From Dactylonectria macrodidyma (taxonomy: Eukaryota; Ascomycota; Sordariomycetes; Hypocreales; Nectriaceae): DNA of 64,000 nucleotides. Of this stretch, positions 23,901 to 36,051 are shown piece by piece. A program made the translations under genes and the position numbers. How positions within the stretch are numbered: the stretch's first letter is position 1; every line of letters begins with the position of its first letter. Location: NCBI GenBank assembly GCA_020744425.1, contig JAGMUV010000014.1:930001-994000 (forward strand). Reading direction: 5' to 3'. The notes under the pieces were generated by a model, which saw only the letters and a list, made by a program, of their open reading frames with translations, did no database searches and was not told the DNA's origin.

Positions 23901-24366
23901 CACCGGTCTGGTGGTCCTTGAGCTCTTCAAGATCATTGACGGCAAGACGGATGTCGAGCAGTACAAGAACGGCTTCATCAACCTTGCTCTGCCCTTCTTT
24001 GGCTTCAGCGAGCCGATTGCCAGTCCTAAGGTTGAGTACAAGGGACCTGAGGGCAAGGTCACCCTCGACAAGATCTGGGATCGATTCGAGATGGAGGATG
24101 TGACACTCCGGGAGCTCATTGACGATTTCAAGAAGCGCGGTCTCACCATCAGCATGTTGAGCTCAGGTGTCAGTCTCCTGTATGCTTCATTCTTCCCTCC
24201 AGCGAAGCTCAAGGAGCGATACGCGATGAAGCTCAGCCAACTGGTTGAGACAATCTCCAAGAAGCCCATTCCTTCGCATCAGAAGGAGGTCATTTTTGAG
24301 ATTGTGGCAGAAGATTTGGATGAGGAAGATGTGGAAGTCCCCTACATCAAGGTCAAGGTTGCGTGA
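21000..24366 (+). CDS. uba1: Ubiquitin-activating enzyme E1
   Basis: Predicted 1033 residues in four exons: 21000-21005 (only ATG GCC), 21163-21539, 21597-23586 and 23638-24366. The enzyme adenylates ubiquitin and passes it as a thioester to E2 enzymes in nucleus and cytosol. The inactive first adenylation half begins [21 protein letters not shown]. The active half has the nucleotide loop [18 protein letters not shown] and the [17 protein letters not shown] motif. The catalytic cysteine is in [15 protein letters not shown] (about residue 608). The C-terminal ubiquitin-fold domain runs from about [13 protein letters not shown] to the end. Length fits the family (about 1020-1060). The 57-nt intron at 21540-21596 is a multiple of three and has no stop. 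Just upstream of the ATG the frame stays open and encodes a basic stretch (KRKLSIGESPTSHKR), discussed as a finding. Confidence 0.96.
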
Positions 24367-25409
24367 AGTTGGGGTGGGACAGCAGCTGCAATAGAGCAGG
24401 GCCGGAACGCATGATGATGCATAAAGATAGATGAATATTACGCTCTGCTATATGCCACGAATCGAGATGAGGATTGATGCATTTCTACTATTTAGTGTTG
24501 TATATGAAACACGATGCCACCTCTCTGAGGATAGTGCTTGCTCAGTATGCACCATCTCGGAGTGCGTGGTTTGTGTCGAGGATCCTTCATCATGGGAGGC
24601 TAGGCGAGATGGAGGGATTGCGGGGTTGGGGCGCTGGTAACTTGGCATGATGCAGTTGTCAAGTAGTGAATGCTGTTTTACTTGTGGATGTGTTCAAATG
24701 ACTGAAAAAATTATGAATGGGATGCGCAGGATGGCCTCATGGCCTATTTCCCCCCATACAAAGAGGGCATGGGATGTTTGTTGAATGATCTCATCAGTGA
24801 TCAATCCCCTGGTTACCAAGCAGTTCGTCATGCCAGGCTGAATTATCAATGAGGGACTGGTGATGACTGATGCAGCGGCAGCCACTAACTAGCCAAAGCG
24901 GGGTGGCGGCAACCCTGGATTACGCTGCCATTATCCAACCCGCCAGGGCCAGTGAGAGGCAAGTTTGAGCCAGTAGGGGGCCAGTAAGAGCAGAAATGAC
25001 GGCGTGGAACTGGCAGAGGCGTCCATGAGGCGTCCCGATAAGGTGTCCTGGCCTTCTTGAGTCCCAGGAGTCGCCGGAATCAGGCCCAACGCAGCCTAGC
25101 AGGGGGGAGCTACGGCGACCTTTCTTCCCCCGCAGCACTGCAGGAGGGGAGCATCTGGGCCGGCGATTTTGTCATGAGGGGCTCGTTGCTGAGCAAGTCT
25201 TAGTGAGCGAACCATGACATGCCGGCGAGACGGGCGAGGAAGCCTGCGGGAGGGGTGACGGGCTGCTGGACACGATAGGATGGAGATGTTGTGTTCTTGC
25301 ATCCATCTCCACTCCGCTGGGTAGGGCAAAGCAAAGAGGCTTATTCGAGTTTGGTATATATAGACGTGCCTCTTCGCTTCGGTGCCGGGATCCCGCCTCT
25401 TGATTCCCA
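24367..25409. other. Intergenic region between E1 and hydroquinone reductase genes
   Basis: About 1 kb with the E1 3' end and the promoter of the next gene. No coding frame with a recognisable domain. Confidence 0.5.
25355..25362 (+). promoter_or_regulatory. TATA-box-like sequence
   Basis: TATATATA about 48 bases before the start codon of the glutathionyl-hydroquinone reductase gene. If it is the TATA box, the leader would be very short. Confidence 0.4.
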
Positions 25410-26793
25410 ATGTCGATGCAGAGACTGAGTACTCGAACACTCCGAGCCTGCAGCAAGAACCTCGTCAACAAGAACCCGCGACAACAGCTCCAACCGTTTG
25501 CTTCCTTTTCGACGACGACGCCGTCACGACTACAACCCCACGCCGCAACGACTCGATTGTTTGGATCTCAATTCAGAATGGTGAGCATTTCTCTCCAATT
25601 CCCACGAGCTTCCCATCGTGAATGACGGCTGACTCTTCTCTCCCACAGGCCAGCACCACCGCCAAAGTCACCGACTGGGTCAAGCCCGGAGACAAATCCG
25701 GCGAGTTCAAGCGCCAGGTCAGCTCGTTCCGCGACTGGATCTCGCGCGAGTCTGGCGCTCAGTACCCTCCCGAGAAGGGCCGCTACCACCTCTACGTCAG
25801 CTACGCGTGCCCGTGGGCGCACCGCACCCTGATCGCACGCAAGATCAAGGGCCTGGAGGACATCGTCTCCTTCTCCGTCGTCCACTGGCACCTCGCCCAG
25901 GGCGGCTGGCGCTTCGTCACCGCCGACGAGAAGTTGCCCGGCGACAATGTCGTGCCGGACCCCATCGAGGGCCACGAGGCGTTTACGCACCTGAGTGACT
26001 TGTACTTTGAGTCGGAAAAGGACTTTCAGGGCCGGTACACTGTGCCCGTCTTGTACGACAAGAAAACGAAGCGCATTGTCAGCAACGAGAGCAGCGAGAT
26101 TCTGCGCATGTTCGGCACCGAGGTAAGTTCCCTTCCTAGATCCGGGGTTTAACTGGCGTGTACTCACTCATCCCTCCCAGTTCGATGACCTCATTGAGGA
26201 AAAGTACCGTGCCGTTCAGTTGTATCCCAAGGAACTCCAGGAGAAGATCGAGGAAACCCACGCCTGGACCTATGACGGCATCAACAACGGCGTGTACAAG
26301 GCTGGCTTCGCGACCACGTCCGAGGCTTATGAGCGCAACGTCGTGGCTCTCTTCGAGGCCCTCGACCGCGCCGAGAAGCACCTGGCTGAGCAAAAGGATG
26401 GTCCATTTTACTTTGGATCGACCATCACCGAAGCTGATGTCCGCCTGTGAGTTGCCTCCTCCCGTTCCCCAAAGAACCCCCCTAAACATGCCACGGGACT
26501 AACACACACGCGCCCACTCCAGATACGTGACCATCATCCGCTTCGACCCCGTGTATGTGCAGCACTTCAAGTGCAACATCCGGGACATCCGCTCAGGCTA
26601 CCCGGCGCTGCACCGGTGGATGCGCAACCTGTACTGGACGGAGCCGGCGTTTGGCGAGACGACGCAGTTCGAGCACATCAAGTACCACTACACGCGCAGC
26701 CACACGCAGATCAACCCGCTGTCCATCACGCCCGTGGGCCCGTTGCCGCACATCCTGCCGCTGGAGGAGGAGGTACCTGCGGCGAGGAAGTGA
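25410..26793 (+). CDS. Glutathionyl-hydroquinone reductase (Ecm4/Gto2-type, Xi-class GST)
   Basis: Predicted 393 residues in four exons: 25410-25580, 25649-26122, 26181-26446 and 26523-26793. The family reduces glutathionyl-hydroquinones and related conjugates using glutathione. The catalytic cysteine sits in the typical [10 protein letters not shown] motif, about residue 105. Other family stretches are [33 protein letters not shown] and the C-terminal helices [11 protein letters not shown] and [13 protein letters not shown]. The first exon encodes 57 residues rich in Arg, Gln and Ser and lacking acids, ending in RM, which looks like a mitochondrial targeting sequence. The codon before the first junction is ATG, so translation could also start there (MASTTAKV) and give a cytosolic enzyme. 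Confidence 0.93.
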
Positions 26794-28734
26794 GATGCGA
26801 AAAAAGGCCAATATCAATGAACGGACTACTACTACCTTAGGTACTCATGATGTATATGAATAATTCCGAAAATTGTTGATATTTCGAGACACCAAGACAG
26901 ACTCACAAAGAGAGAGAGAGAGAGAGATGCCATTGCACCGTGAGACTTATAACTCTTGAGAGCCATGAATTGATGGGGAGAATGGAAGTGGATCAAGACA
27001 ACGAGTGGTGGACCCCAAGACTCGGTCGAAGGATCCCGCTGGCAAAGACCACGAGTTCTACCCACCAACGTGCATTTGATTCGGCAACCTGAAGCAATAT
27101 CGCGATTACGGGCCAAGGCTGGCCAATGATCTGCAGGATCAGCCAGCCTGGGCTACGGCTATGCAGCTCCGCGTGAGGAGGGGCCGCCACAGCACAGCGA
27201 TCAACTGCTGACATCGAGCCTGAGAGTGATGGAGAGTCAGAGGGCCTAGAGCGAGTTCTGGTAGTTTCAGTGGGGCTTCGCTGGTCTAGCGATCGGTGGA
27301 TCAGACGAGGGAAGAGCAACGCAGAGAGGAAAAGACAGGGCTGTAGCTGCTAAGCGACCTGCGTGGCTCCTTGTGGCCAACGAGGCAGATCCGTAGATGG
27401 AGTTACGTGCCGTAAGTGGAGGAAACTGGGACTTGTTCATGAACAAGAATGTGACGAACGAACTGACTGATTGATCGCAGCAGTCCGTGGTGGACTTCCA
27501 CTTCTAGCGGGTGTTCGCTGGCGGCGGGCCCGGTTCAGTGGGTGGTGCCAGAAAATCCAGGCCAGCTGACCCTTGCGCGGTACCTCGACCGTAGTGACGT
27601 GTCCGTACCTGGCGAGGTATTCCTCCTGCATCTGGTAGGCCCAGTGGAGGTACCTGGCAGTCCTCCGACAACGGTGTAGCCTGGGGAGGTGGCCGCTGGG
27701 AGACAGCGCTGGGAGCATGACTCTCAGGAGGGGTGGTACGGGCTGGCGGTACGCCTGACAGTACCGGGGGACAGCTGCGTGGCTAGGTAGCACTGGCGGC
27801 GTTCGCTGTTCTTTTTTGCGCCCAGGCACCCTCAGCTGCCTCCCAGGCTCTCTAACAGGCTGTCCCCGTGCTAGAAGTACCCATCCCAGCAATCAACCCA
27901 AAACCTCATCACCACCAAAAACACTGCTCCCTCACAAGCAGCAACCCCATTCCACCTCCAACCCACTCACTCCAACCCACTCACTCCATCCTCTACCTCG
28001 CAACCTCACCCCTCGCAATCCTCCACGACCAGAAACATCGCCAGCCTCCCTCCAACGTCCACCAAAAATACGCCCTCGACCCTCCCGATCACCACGCCCG
28101 ATTCCCGTCGTTTCGTCCCATTCTCCATTCTCCCATTCGCACCGCCGCATCTCGCGACAAGAAGCCCTCGCATCGGCCCTTTGGCCGCCTAGAGCACCGC
28201 CTCCCCCACACGCTGCCCTGCGACGCTGCGACCAAACGCCAACGAATCATCCCGACTGCCCTCCCTCCCTCACGCTCTCGCCCTCACGCTCCGTCCTCCC
28301 TCGCAGCCTTGGCTGGTGACTCCAGCAGTGCAAGAACCAATCCCACTTGCGTTGCTTTCTCTTCCTCCTTGCCCCGTCACTACCTTTGCTGTCGCCTTTT
28401 TTCACCGTCTCTGGACCATCGCCTTTTCGTCTGCTTTCGCTCTCACATAGGTGCCCGACTCCCGAATCCACCAACCAGTTCGTCCTCACCACAACCCAAA
28501 CAACCATCCACAATCTCGAATCAACTCGCCCCACAAACTGTCCTGAAGCCTCGACAATATCCTCGCAACTTCAATCACCGGTAGTTACCTAGCACCGATT
28601 CATCCTCCATCTCATCACCCACACTTTTTCTCTGACTGCGCGCCCGAACCCACTTCTTAATCTCTTCAACCATCCTTTCTCCCTGCGACGATCGCTTCCT
28701 GTCGGATGCGCATCGCATCGCAAACTCCCAAACA
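26794..28734. other. Intergenic region and pyrimidine-rich leader
   Basis: 1.9 kb. An AG microsatellite lies at 26909-26927. From about 27860 to 28734 the + strand is rich in C and T and produces long open frames (27868-28584 and others) of Pro/Ser/His-biased sequence in more than one frame. I read this as promoter/leader DNA of the 4E-T-like gene, not as a protein gene. A 14-base direct repeat (AACCCACTCACTCC) occurs at 27960-27987. Confidence 0.5.
26909..26927. repeat. (AG)n microsatellite
   Basis: Simple AG dinucleotide run about 115 bases past the stop codon of the hydroquinone reductase gene, probably in or near its 3' untranslated region. Confidence 0.9.
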
Positions 28735-31296
28735 ATGGCTCTTCGATATCCAGCCGATTTCCTTCTGCACCTGCAGGACTCACCACTATGTATAAAACCT
28801 CCAAACCTTCCTCCTGCCGAGGAGTGGATGGGGTGAGTTGCCACAGCAGTCCTGATCTGCCACCGCTAGTTTCCTGACACTTCTCTAGCCAACCAGCCGA
28901 ACAAGCCCGTACCCAGACCAAGACCACCGGCGAACGACCTCGATCAAATGACAACTCCGTTCTTGAGCAGGGTGCTCGACGACCTGGCCTCCACCCAACG
29001 CGAAACAGTGCCAGTCCGTTGCCCTACAGATGATTCCCCCGCGACTAAAGCGGTGTGCTGACACGTGCGCTCCCCAGATCCTGAAGATATAGTTTTTGCA
29101 CCCCCCCGGATGGCCTTTGCCTCTGCGCGAGGGAACAAGTCGATTGACGATAAGACGGCCAAGGAGTCCGATGCTTCAGGTCGATTCGGCAACTTCCGAA
29201 GTCGCAATGGCGACGCTGAGAACGATCGTTTCCGCGAAGGACGTCCCGCCAATGGATTCCGTCGCCGTGATGGCGAAGGGGAGTCTGAAGGCTGGAGCAC
29301 AGTCAAACCGCGCAAGAGCTTCGGCCACGAAGGCGCTGAGCGCTTTCATGGACGTATGGGTGGCAACTTCCGAGACGATAGACGACAACCTAGGGAACGA
29401 GATGGCGAAGCTCCTCGAGACCGCCCTGCGCGCAACTTTGACAACTTCACTCGGGACAAGGAAGGGGACGATACCGAAGGACGAACCCGTAACGGGCTAA
29501 ATCGCACCAAGGTCGAGCCATGGTTTAAAAACGAACCGACAACGAATGAAAGCCTGGCGCCCGAGAAGCGAGAGCGCATCGATCGCGCGAAGAGCTGGAG
29601 AGACCGCGACAAGGATGCTGAACCCGTCGATGACCGCAACAGCGGCCGAAACCACGACCGAAGATGGGGCGGCCGCGAGCATCGAGCTGAGCGAGAGCCC
29701 GAATGGCTCGATGAACCTCTCGAGGAGCACCCCGAAGCACACACGCAGCAAGATTTCCAGAAGTGGATGGAGGAAATGAAGAAGGCTAAGAACCGCGCAC
29801 CCTCAGCCCCTGGCAAGTCAGGTCCTACCGACTCGGTCGAGGTTCCTGTTGAGGCTGAGAAACCAGCTCAATCCGCTCCGGCTGTGGAAGCTGGCCCCGA
29901 TAAGTTCTTTATGGCTTTTGGCGGCTCCAAGTCAGGTCTTGATGCTTCGACTCCTGGCGAACCCGCGGAAGCCGCAAACAAGCCCAAGGCTGCTGGAAAA
30001 TCGTCGCGATTTACTTCCTTCTTCTCCCACGCACAGGAGGAGGCGCGAGGAAGAACAGATGCCTCCTCACCAATGACTGGACCCCCGATGGCGGGACCTC
30101 CAATGGCTGGACCTCTGGCTGGACCCCCTATGCCTGGAATTCCCATGTCTGCACCTCCCATGTCCGCACCGCCTCTGTCTGGGCAGCCTCTGTCTGGACC
30201 TCCCATGGCTGGACCGCCCATGAATGGACTGCCTTTCCTTATGGGTGGCGGCCCAGCGGCACCTCCTGCTCCCGAAGAAGAGAGGCAGGCATTCCAGCAG
30301 CTCCTTATGAAGCTCCAGAAGCAGACGATGAGCGCAACCCCTCCAGGACCTTCCCCCTTTGCCGCACCCCCGCACGGTACACCACCGGATGGTCGAAAGC
30401 AAAACCCAATGGGCTCGCCGGACCAGCCTTTCCAGCAGTATGGAGGTGATCGCCGAATGGAAGGTCCCCCGATGGGCAGACCGCCACCACAGCATGTCCA
30501 GGAGATCCTGGCCCCACGACCTCAGCCGCAGGCCCGTCCTGAGCAGCTCTTGCAGGACCTCGTTGGCCAGCGCCAGCGCGCGCCAAGCCAACCCTCTGGA
30601 CGCCCCGAGGTTGTCCGTAACAACAGCAACACCGAGTTCCTGATGAACCTCATGAGAGCCCCTGCACAGGATGCGCAGCGTAACGAGCTACTGATGCGCA
30701 TGGCGCAGCCTCAGAAGCAGCCCCAGATGCCCTTAATGAACGACCGGGAACCGGACTACTCGAGGGACCAGCGTCAGATGCGCCCTCAACCGCCACCCGG
30801 CTTTCCTATGGAGGATTCCTTCCGCAACCCCGACGTTGATGTCCGGTCCAACCAGCCGACTCAAATCCTGCAGCGCCCCCCTCCCCCTCCCGGCCTGGAC
30901 CAGATGCCGCCCAACTGGATGTCCGGCGGCGGCCAGTTGCCTCCTCCCGTCCAGCAACGCGGCCCCATGATGGGCCCCCCGGGACTCGCCGGTGGCCTCG
31001 GAGGTCTAAATGGACCCAACGGACCCAACCGCAACATGCCTATGCCCCCTCACATGTTCCCGCCGAACTTCCCCCCTGGCGGTATGCCTCCCCTCGAGGC
31101 CATGGGTGGTATGCCTCCCCGCAACATGCCCCCGCCTCCTCCGGGCTTCTTCGGAGGCCCACCCCACGGCTTCATCCCTCCCGGCCTCGGCGGTTACAAC
31201 GGCCCGCCCCCCGAATTCGCCGGCGCTCCCTTCGAAGCCCGTGGCATGCCCCCCTCGGGCAACCCCGGCCGCGGTGCTGCCTATGGCAGGCAATAA
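28735..31296 (+). CDS. Disordered eIF4E-binding protein (4E-T-like)
   Basis: Predicted 813 residues in three exons: 28735-28832, 28889-29013 and 29078-31296. The first exon encodes MALRYPADFLLHLQDSPL, which contains a perfect canonical eIF4E-binding motif Y-x4-L-phi (Y5-PADF-L10-L11), followed by KPPNLPPAEEWMG. The next ~230 residues are Arg/Asp/Gly-rich. A short helix-like segment EAHTQQDFQKWMEEMKKA follows. The rest is low-complexity Pro, Gly, Met and Gln, with a degenerate M-(A/S)-(G/A)-P-P repeat at 30076-30240 and two short hydrophobic segments (AFQQLLMKLQKQTM, TEFLMNLMRAP). No folded domain is visible. The layout resembles 4E-T/Eap1-type proteins, which bind the cap-binding factor and repress or decay mRNA in P-bodies. 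The function is inferred from the motif. The donor of intron 2 (GTCCGT at 29014) is weak; AACA|GTGCCA at 29006 would also keep frame. Confidence 0.78.
30076..30240 (+). repeat. Coding minisatellite, Pro/Met/Gly repeats
   Basis: Degenerate 15-base units encoding variants of M-A-G-P-P, M-S-A-P-P and L-S-G-P-P in the 4E-T-like protein. Likely a low-complexity, phase-separation-prone segment. Confidence 0.75.
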
Positions 31297-32411
31297 GCAC
31301 CGCCACCAAGCCCTCACGCAGCACTCACACTGGTGCTCGATGCCTGACACATATCTGTATTTGTGCCGCGCATGTACGAAAATCGACAGCCTGTCGAGAC
31401 AATCTCATATTCCCACGACTACTGCTACTACTATACGATTTGCTCTTTTTTTCTTAATACTCTCTCTGGGGAACACACAATACTGGGGGGGTAACATCAT
31501 CTGGGGAGCAGTACAAGTTAAAAAGAGAAAAACCCTCTGCACATTTGTAGGACATGGGGTTCTTTGTTTGAGTCTTTTGATGTGATGTCTGTTTTTTATC
31601 TATCTTGGAAGCACGGCGATGGGCAAGGGGGCAAACGTCGGCCGGGTAGCTAGTGGGTTTCAATGGGATTGATTGACAGGCGTGCGTTCTTTTCCCCTGA
31701 CGTGAGGTGTTTTGGCCTTGTGATTTACATGTAACATTAACGACGAGCCATTGCTCGCCTCTTTGTGCAGAATGCGTTTCTCCGGAATACACCTCTGGCT
31801 TTGTCGGCCAAGGGTGAACGCCTTTCGGAGTAAATCTTGTTCGTTGGCTCCAAGGTCTTGCTTGGTTGGTGCTTTAGTACTTCTGTTGTCGTTTGAAACA
31901 TGACACGGCATATGGAAGATGATCAAAGTCGCGCCTGCCCAACAAGTAGATTATTCTCGCCTCATCCACGAATGTATATACATGTACGCTCGTCACAGGA
32001 GGGCTGAATGTACCAAATCGTGCCCTGGCTCTGCCTGCCACCCTCGACAACCCTCTAATTCAGCCCACGAGACAAAATGCGCGGGTGGTACAACCCGCCC
32101 ACCAAGATATAGCTTCGCCAACGCTGGACCAGGAGCAGTTGACGGAGATTTCAAAGGACGCAAAAGAGAAAACAACGGGAATACAACGCCGCGCTCCGGA
32201 AATCGTAACCAAGCTAGACCGAAACCGCCTCGTCTACCCAACTACACGCGGACACTCGAAAAGGACTTCAACTAGGGGAGGCGGTGTGTACGACCAGGAA
32301 CAGGCTCAGCGTTGGCGTTGAGACTCTCCGTCGTGGTGGTTGACCGACTGCTGTCCGCCCTGTGTCTTGCCCTGCGCTCCGACGCCGAAGAATAGCTACT
32401 GTTGCGAAAGC
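31297..32411. other. Convergent 3' intergenic region
   Basis: 1.1 kb between the stop codons of the 4E-T-like gene (+) and the SEC1 gene (-). Both 3' untranslated regions should lie here. Open frames at 31454-32321 overlap on both strands and have no domain. Confidence 0.5.
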
Positions 32412-34852
32412 CTACTTCTTCATGCCTAAGAAATTCCTCCGCTTCTTCTCCTTATATGCTCTAGGATCCTCGTAGTGGTACGCGCCCTGTGACGACCCGT
32501 TGCTGCCCGAAGCCGGCTTCGGTGGGTTGAGTGATACGTTGGCCATGGCCGCCGTAGGAGGAGCAACGCTGCCCTGGCTTGGACCGCTTGGTCGGCTGGG
32601 AAGGCCACCAGGAGGCATCGGTCTGCGTGGCGGCGCTGCACCAGGCCTTGGCGCACCCATAGGCGATGGTTGCTGTCCTGGCGGGGGTCGGGGTGGCGCT
32701 GGACGCTCAAAGAGATGGGCTGGGGCACGCGGCTTGGGGCGCTCGAGGGGGAGATCGAGATGGCGCTTATCACGGCTAAGATCGCCGACCTGGCGAATGA
32801 ACAGTTGGGGGCTGACCATGTGCGAGGTGGCGAGAATGATGTCGCGGCTGCGTTCAGCGCCAACTTCGTAGCATGCCCGGCTCTCGCTGTATGTTGCTCC
32901 TCCGGCCATGAAGACGATGATGCGCTGTCGGTTCTCCGGCGGCCGCCGTCCCGTCGCGGCCCAGTTTGGTCGACCAGTGCGAAGCGATCCTCCCTGAGCT
33001 ATCATCAGGTCCTCGTTAGGGTCCAGCGGCGGCTTCACGTAGGGGAAATGTGTTTGCTCCAGGACGCCCCGGGCCAGGGCATCGACCATAGACTTTAGGA
33101 CTGGCTCGAAGCGTGATAGGCCGTACTCTTCACTTAGTTGGGTTGCCTTTGTGTCGATGGGGAACAGCGCTGGAGGAATCGGTCGTACATCTTTAAGAGC
33201 ATGCGTCATTCGTCCACCAAGGTGCTCCATGTTGTTGATAACACTGCTGTCCTGTTGTGGTAGGGAGGAGTGGGCGAGCAGTCGCATAATGTCCTCCTGT
33301 ATGACGCCGTCGCGGTAGAGGATGTACATAATAATGAGTCGGAGTCGGTCTGGGGGCGTGACCAATTCGTCGTCTAATAGTCGAACCACTGAGTCCAACA
33401 CGTTTTTGGGCTTCCGAAAATCCTCATCCAACCCTGACGCCATGGTCTGTTCCACAGCTGCAACGTCCGGCAGCTTGTGCTTCTGGAAAATGTTCATACA
33501 CTCTTGCGCCATGGTAAGGTGCAGCGAGTAGGCCTCCTTCATTTCTTGGAACTGGGGCAGACCAGCCAACATGTCGCGGATGGCGTTGAGGTTAGTAGTA
33601 TCGGCATTCTCGTTGGTGAAATGCGGGTTCTCATCGAGGAACTTTTGGAAATCGCCCATCAGCTTGTCAATGGTGTCCTTCATGTGCCGATGACGGTTGT
33701 CGACCCAGATCTTGTCCTTTTCTGCGAGCTCCATGTCCTTCTCCTCGGCTTCTGGTGTTCCCTCGTTAATAGTCGTGCGGAACGTGACCTTTTCGCCGTC
33801 CTTGATTGGTAGGAGATCGTGGGCCATGGCCTGGTAGGTGAATTCGTGTACCAATGGGGCCATGAGATCCATAGATCGATCTGTGATAATTAGGTTTGCC
33901 TGGGGTCGCTGGGAGGGTGGCGGAAAGTTAGAATCCCATTGTGCGTATGAGTCCAGTTCCTCTTGGACAAATCGTGCCAAGTGCGAGCACAAGACACTAG
34001 CATCGTGAATCGCATTCGTCGGTCGGTAATACCTCACTTTTGGGTATTCGCCGAGGGTGATGCAAAGGCCGGCAATCTACCAGGACGGTTAACCCCACCG
34101 GCTCCGGCTGGGATGGCGGACCAACATACCTTTTGTGCCATACTCTTCATATGCTGAGGGACGATCGCATTGCAGGCTGGGTGGTAGAGCATGGGAAAAC
34201 TCCAAGGATCGTGAAAGGTGACGAGGTGCGATTCCCGAGGGAAGAAGTCGACGAAAAGCGTCTGGAATCCGGCGCGTTGCTGGCGGGCGCCGGGGAAGTC
34301 GTCGATCTTGCGGCGGAGCGAGGGGTCAAGCAGGCCGGTCCACACGAGGAAATAGCTGCGGTAGCGGCGCATCTCGAAGTCGGCGAGGAGGCATTCGACG
34401 GCGAAGGACTCGGGGGAGAGGATGTATATGGCGTCCATACCGGGGTTGGGATCGCGACGATCCTCGATGCGCTCGATAGCTATGGTGAGAGAGAGGAGGG
34501 GTCAGCTCAGGTTGGGTGACGGGAGGAGCGGTGGGTAGAGGCCCGACTGACTGGCGATGTTGTTGTTGAGGATGTCATCTTCTTTGACGGCATTGTCGAT
34601 GATCTTCTTGGAGTTGGAGTCGACGATCAAGCATTTCCACTGCAAGGGCAATGGTGGTCAGCTACGTCGGGGACGTCATGGCGGAGAGAGAGGGGTGGGC
34701 AGCTCTGACGTACATCGTCTTTGGTGATGCTCTTGATCTGGCCGAGAATCACTGCGAGTGCGCATGAGCATGAGCGTCGACGCCACAGGCGCCGGGAAGG
34801 CGGGTGAAGTATACTTACCATCGTGCTGCTCTTGGATGACGGACAGCCCCAT
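32412..34852 (-). CDS. sec1: Sec1/Munc18-family protein (exocytosis)
   Basis: Predicted 723 residues in five exons: 34852-34819, 34751-34714, 34636-34552, 34479-34130 and 34076-32412. Four short introns sit in the 5' third. SM proteins bind syntaxin-type SNAREs and control vesicle fusion at the plasma membrane. The first exons give MGLSVIQEQHDG, ILGQIKSITKDD and WKCLIVDSNSKKIIDNA, matching the Sec1 N-terminus. They are followed by GMDAIYILSPE, the LIITDRSMDLMAPLVHEFTYQAM signature and the late conserved strand RIIVFMAGGATYSESRACYEV. The last ~130 residues are Pro/Arg-rich with a basic end (KEKKRRNFLGMKK), an extension common in filamentous fungi. The length, slightly above the family's 600-700, is explained by this tail. 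I prefer Sec1 over Vps33, Vps45 or Sly1 because of the N-terminal sequence. Confidence 0.93.
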
Positions 34853-36051
34853 GGTGGACGTGGAAAGGCGCGGGCTGCCCAGTCAAAGATGGTGGCAACG
34901 AAGGGAGACTGTTAGATTTGCTGGACAGGCGCGAAAGAGGCGACGATTGCGACGAGACGGGTGGGTGACGGGGCTGATACGGGCGTGCGGTCGGCGACAA
35001 AACCTGCAGAATGGTTGCGAGAGCCGAAGCAGAAGGTGAGACTGCGGAAGCCGGACTTATCAGGTCCGAGACGAGGTCGAGGCCGAGGTCACGAAGATCA
35101 AGGTCGAGGTTGGTGTCGTGTCTTTGTCCTGGCGAGTTGGGGCAGGCTCTCAGGAGTTTGGCGGGGTTTCACTCAGAGCAGCCGCAGCCCAGGTTCATGG
35201 TGGATCCAGGCCCCCCATGCCATGCCAGCCCAAGGCCCAAGGACTTTATTGCCCATCTTTAGCTGGTGCTAGCGACCTGTTGGCTGATGGCGACCGCTGT
35301 AAAACACACGGCACATTCATGTCCAAGTACCTCTAGGCACCCTGTAGCCATCCCCTGTAGCCTCTCCCGTCGGGCCACCATCCACTAATACAGCCGCAAC
35401 TGCCCGCCCGCCATTCCTTAGGTGGTCTGCAGCGGTGAGCAGGAGCACCTATTACCGTAGACATGTGCCAACACTTTCGAGACCTGCAGCCGATGAGGTC
35501 ATTCCCAAAAGCTTGAGGGAATGTATATTTGGACGTCCCTCAGCGATCGCCGCCCAGATGTCTCTACAAGCAGAAGAAGACCCTTTTTGCCAAGGCTCGC
35601 TCTCTTGAAACAAGCTATCTACAAAAATATCTATGCGATCCCCTGGCAGTACTCGTTTCAAACATCGTCTGTGAATTGTCTTCCGCGTGCCCTCGCTACT
35701 CATGTGGGGGCCGCATGTAGTGGAGGCTTTTCAAGTCAACCAGTGTATTACACATCTGGGTATGAAGCCGTCGAGGTCGAGACGTAAAATAGACAATTCA
35801 CACATTTGTCTCCATGGGGTCACTTTGTCTGCCTCGCTCGCCCGGAGTCCTCCAAGGTTGCTCCCACCAAAGGACGGACGAGTCCTGGATCGTAGTCCTG
35901 GTAGGCAACAAGACGCTGTGGTAGCCAACTTCAAGCTCGCATCCGGCAGAACATGCGAGACGTGATGATCAGCCCTGACGCCTCCACTAGAATGTATGAG
36001 ATGAGGTAATGCTGTTTTTGGTGCTGAGAACCATCATGCCCTCTCGTGACC
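34853..36051. other. Intergenic region between the G-patch gene and SEC1
   Basis: 1.2 kb between two minus-strand genes: the 3' end of the G-patch gene and the SEC1 promoter. Imperfect CGAGGT-type hexamer repeats occur at about 35067-35115. No gene is recognised. Confidence 0.5.

Noticed and set aside
27816..28592. Overlapping Pro/Ser/His-rich frames of up to 238 codons
   Set aside because: Open in several frames because the leader is C- and T-rich. No domain, and no convincing start or splice pattern.
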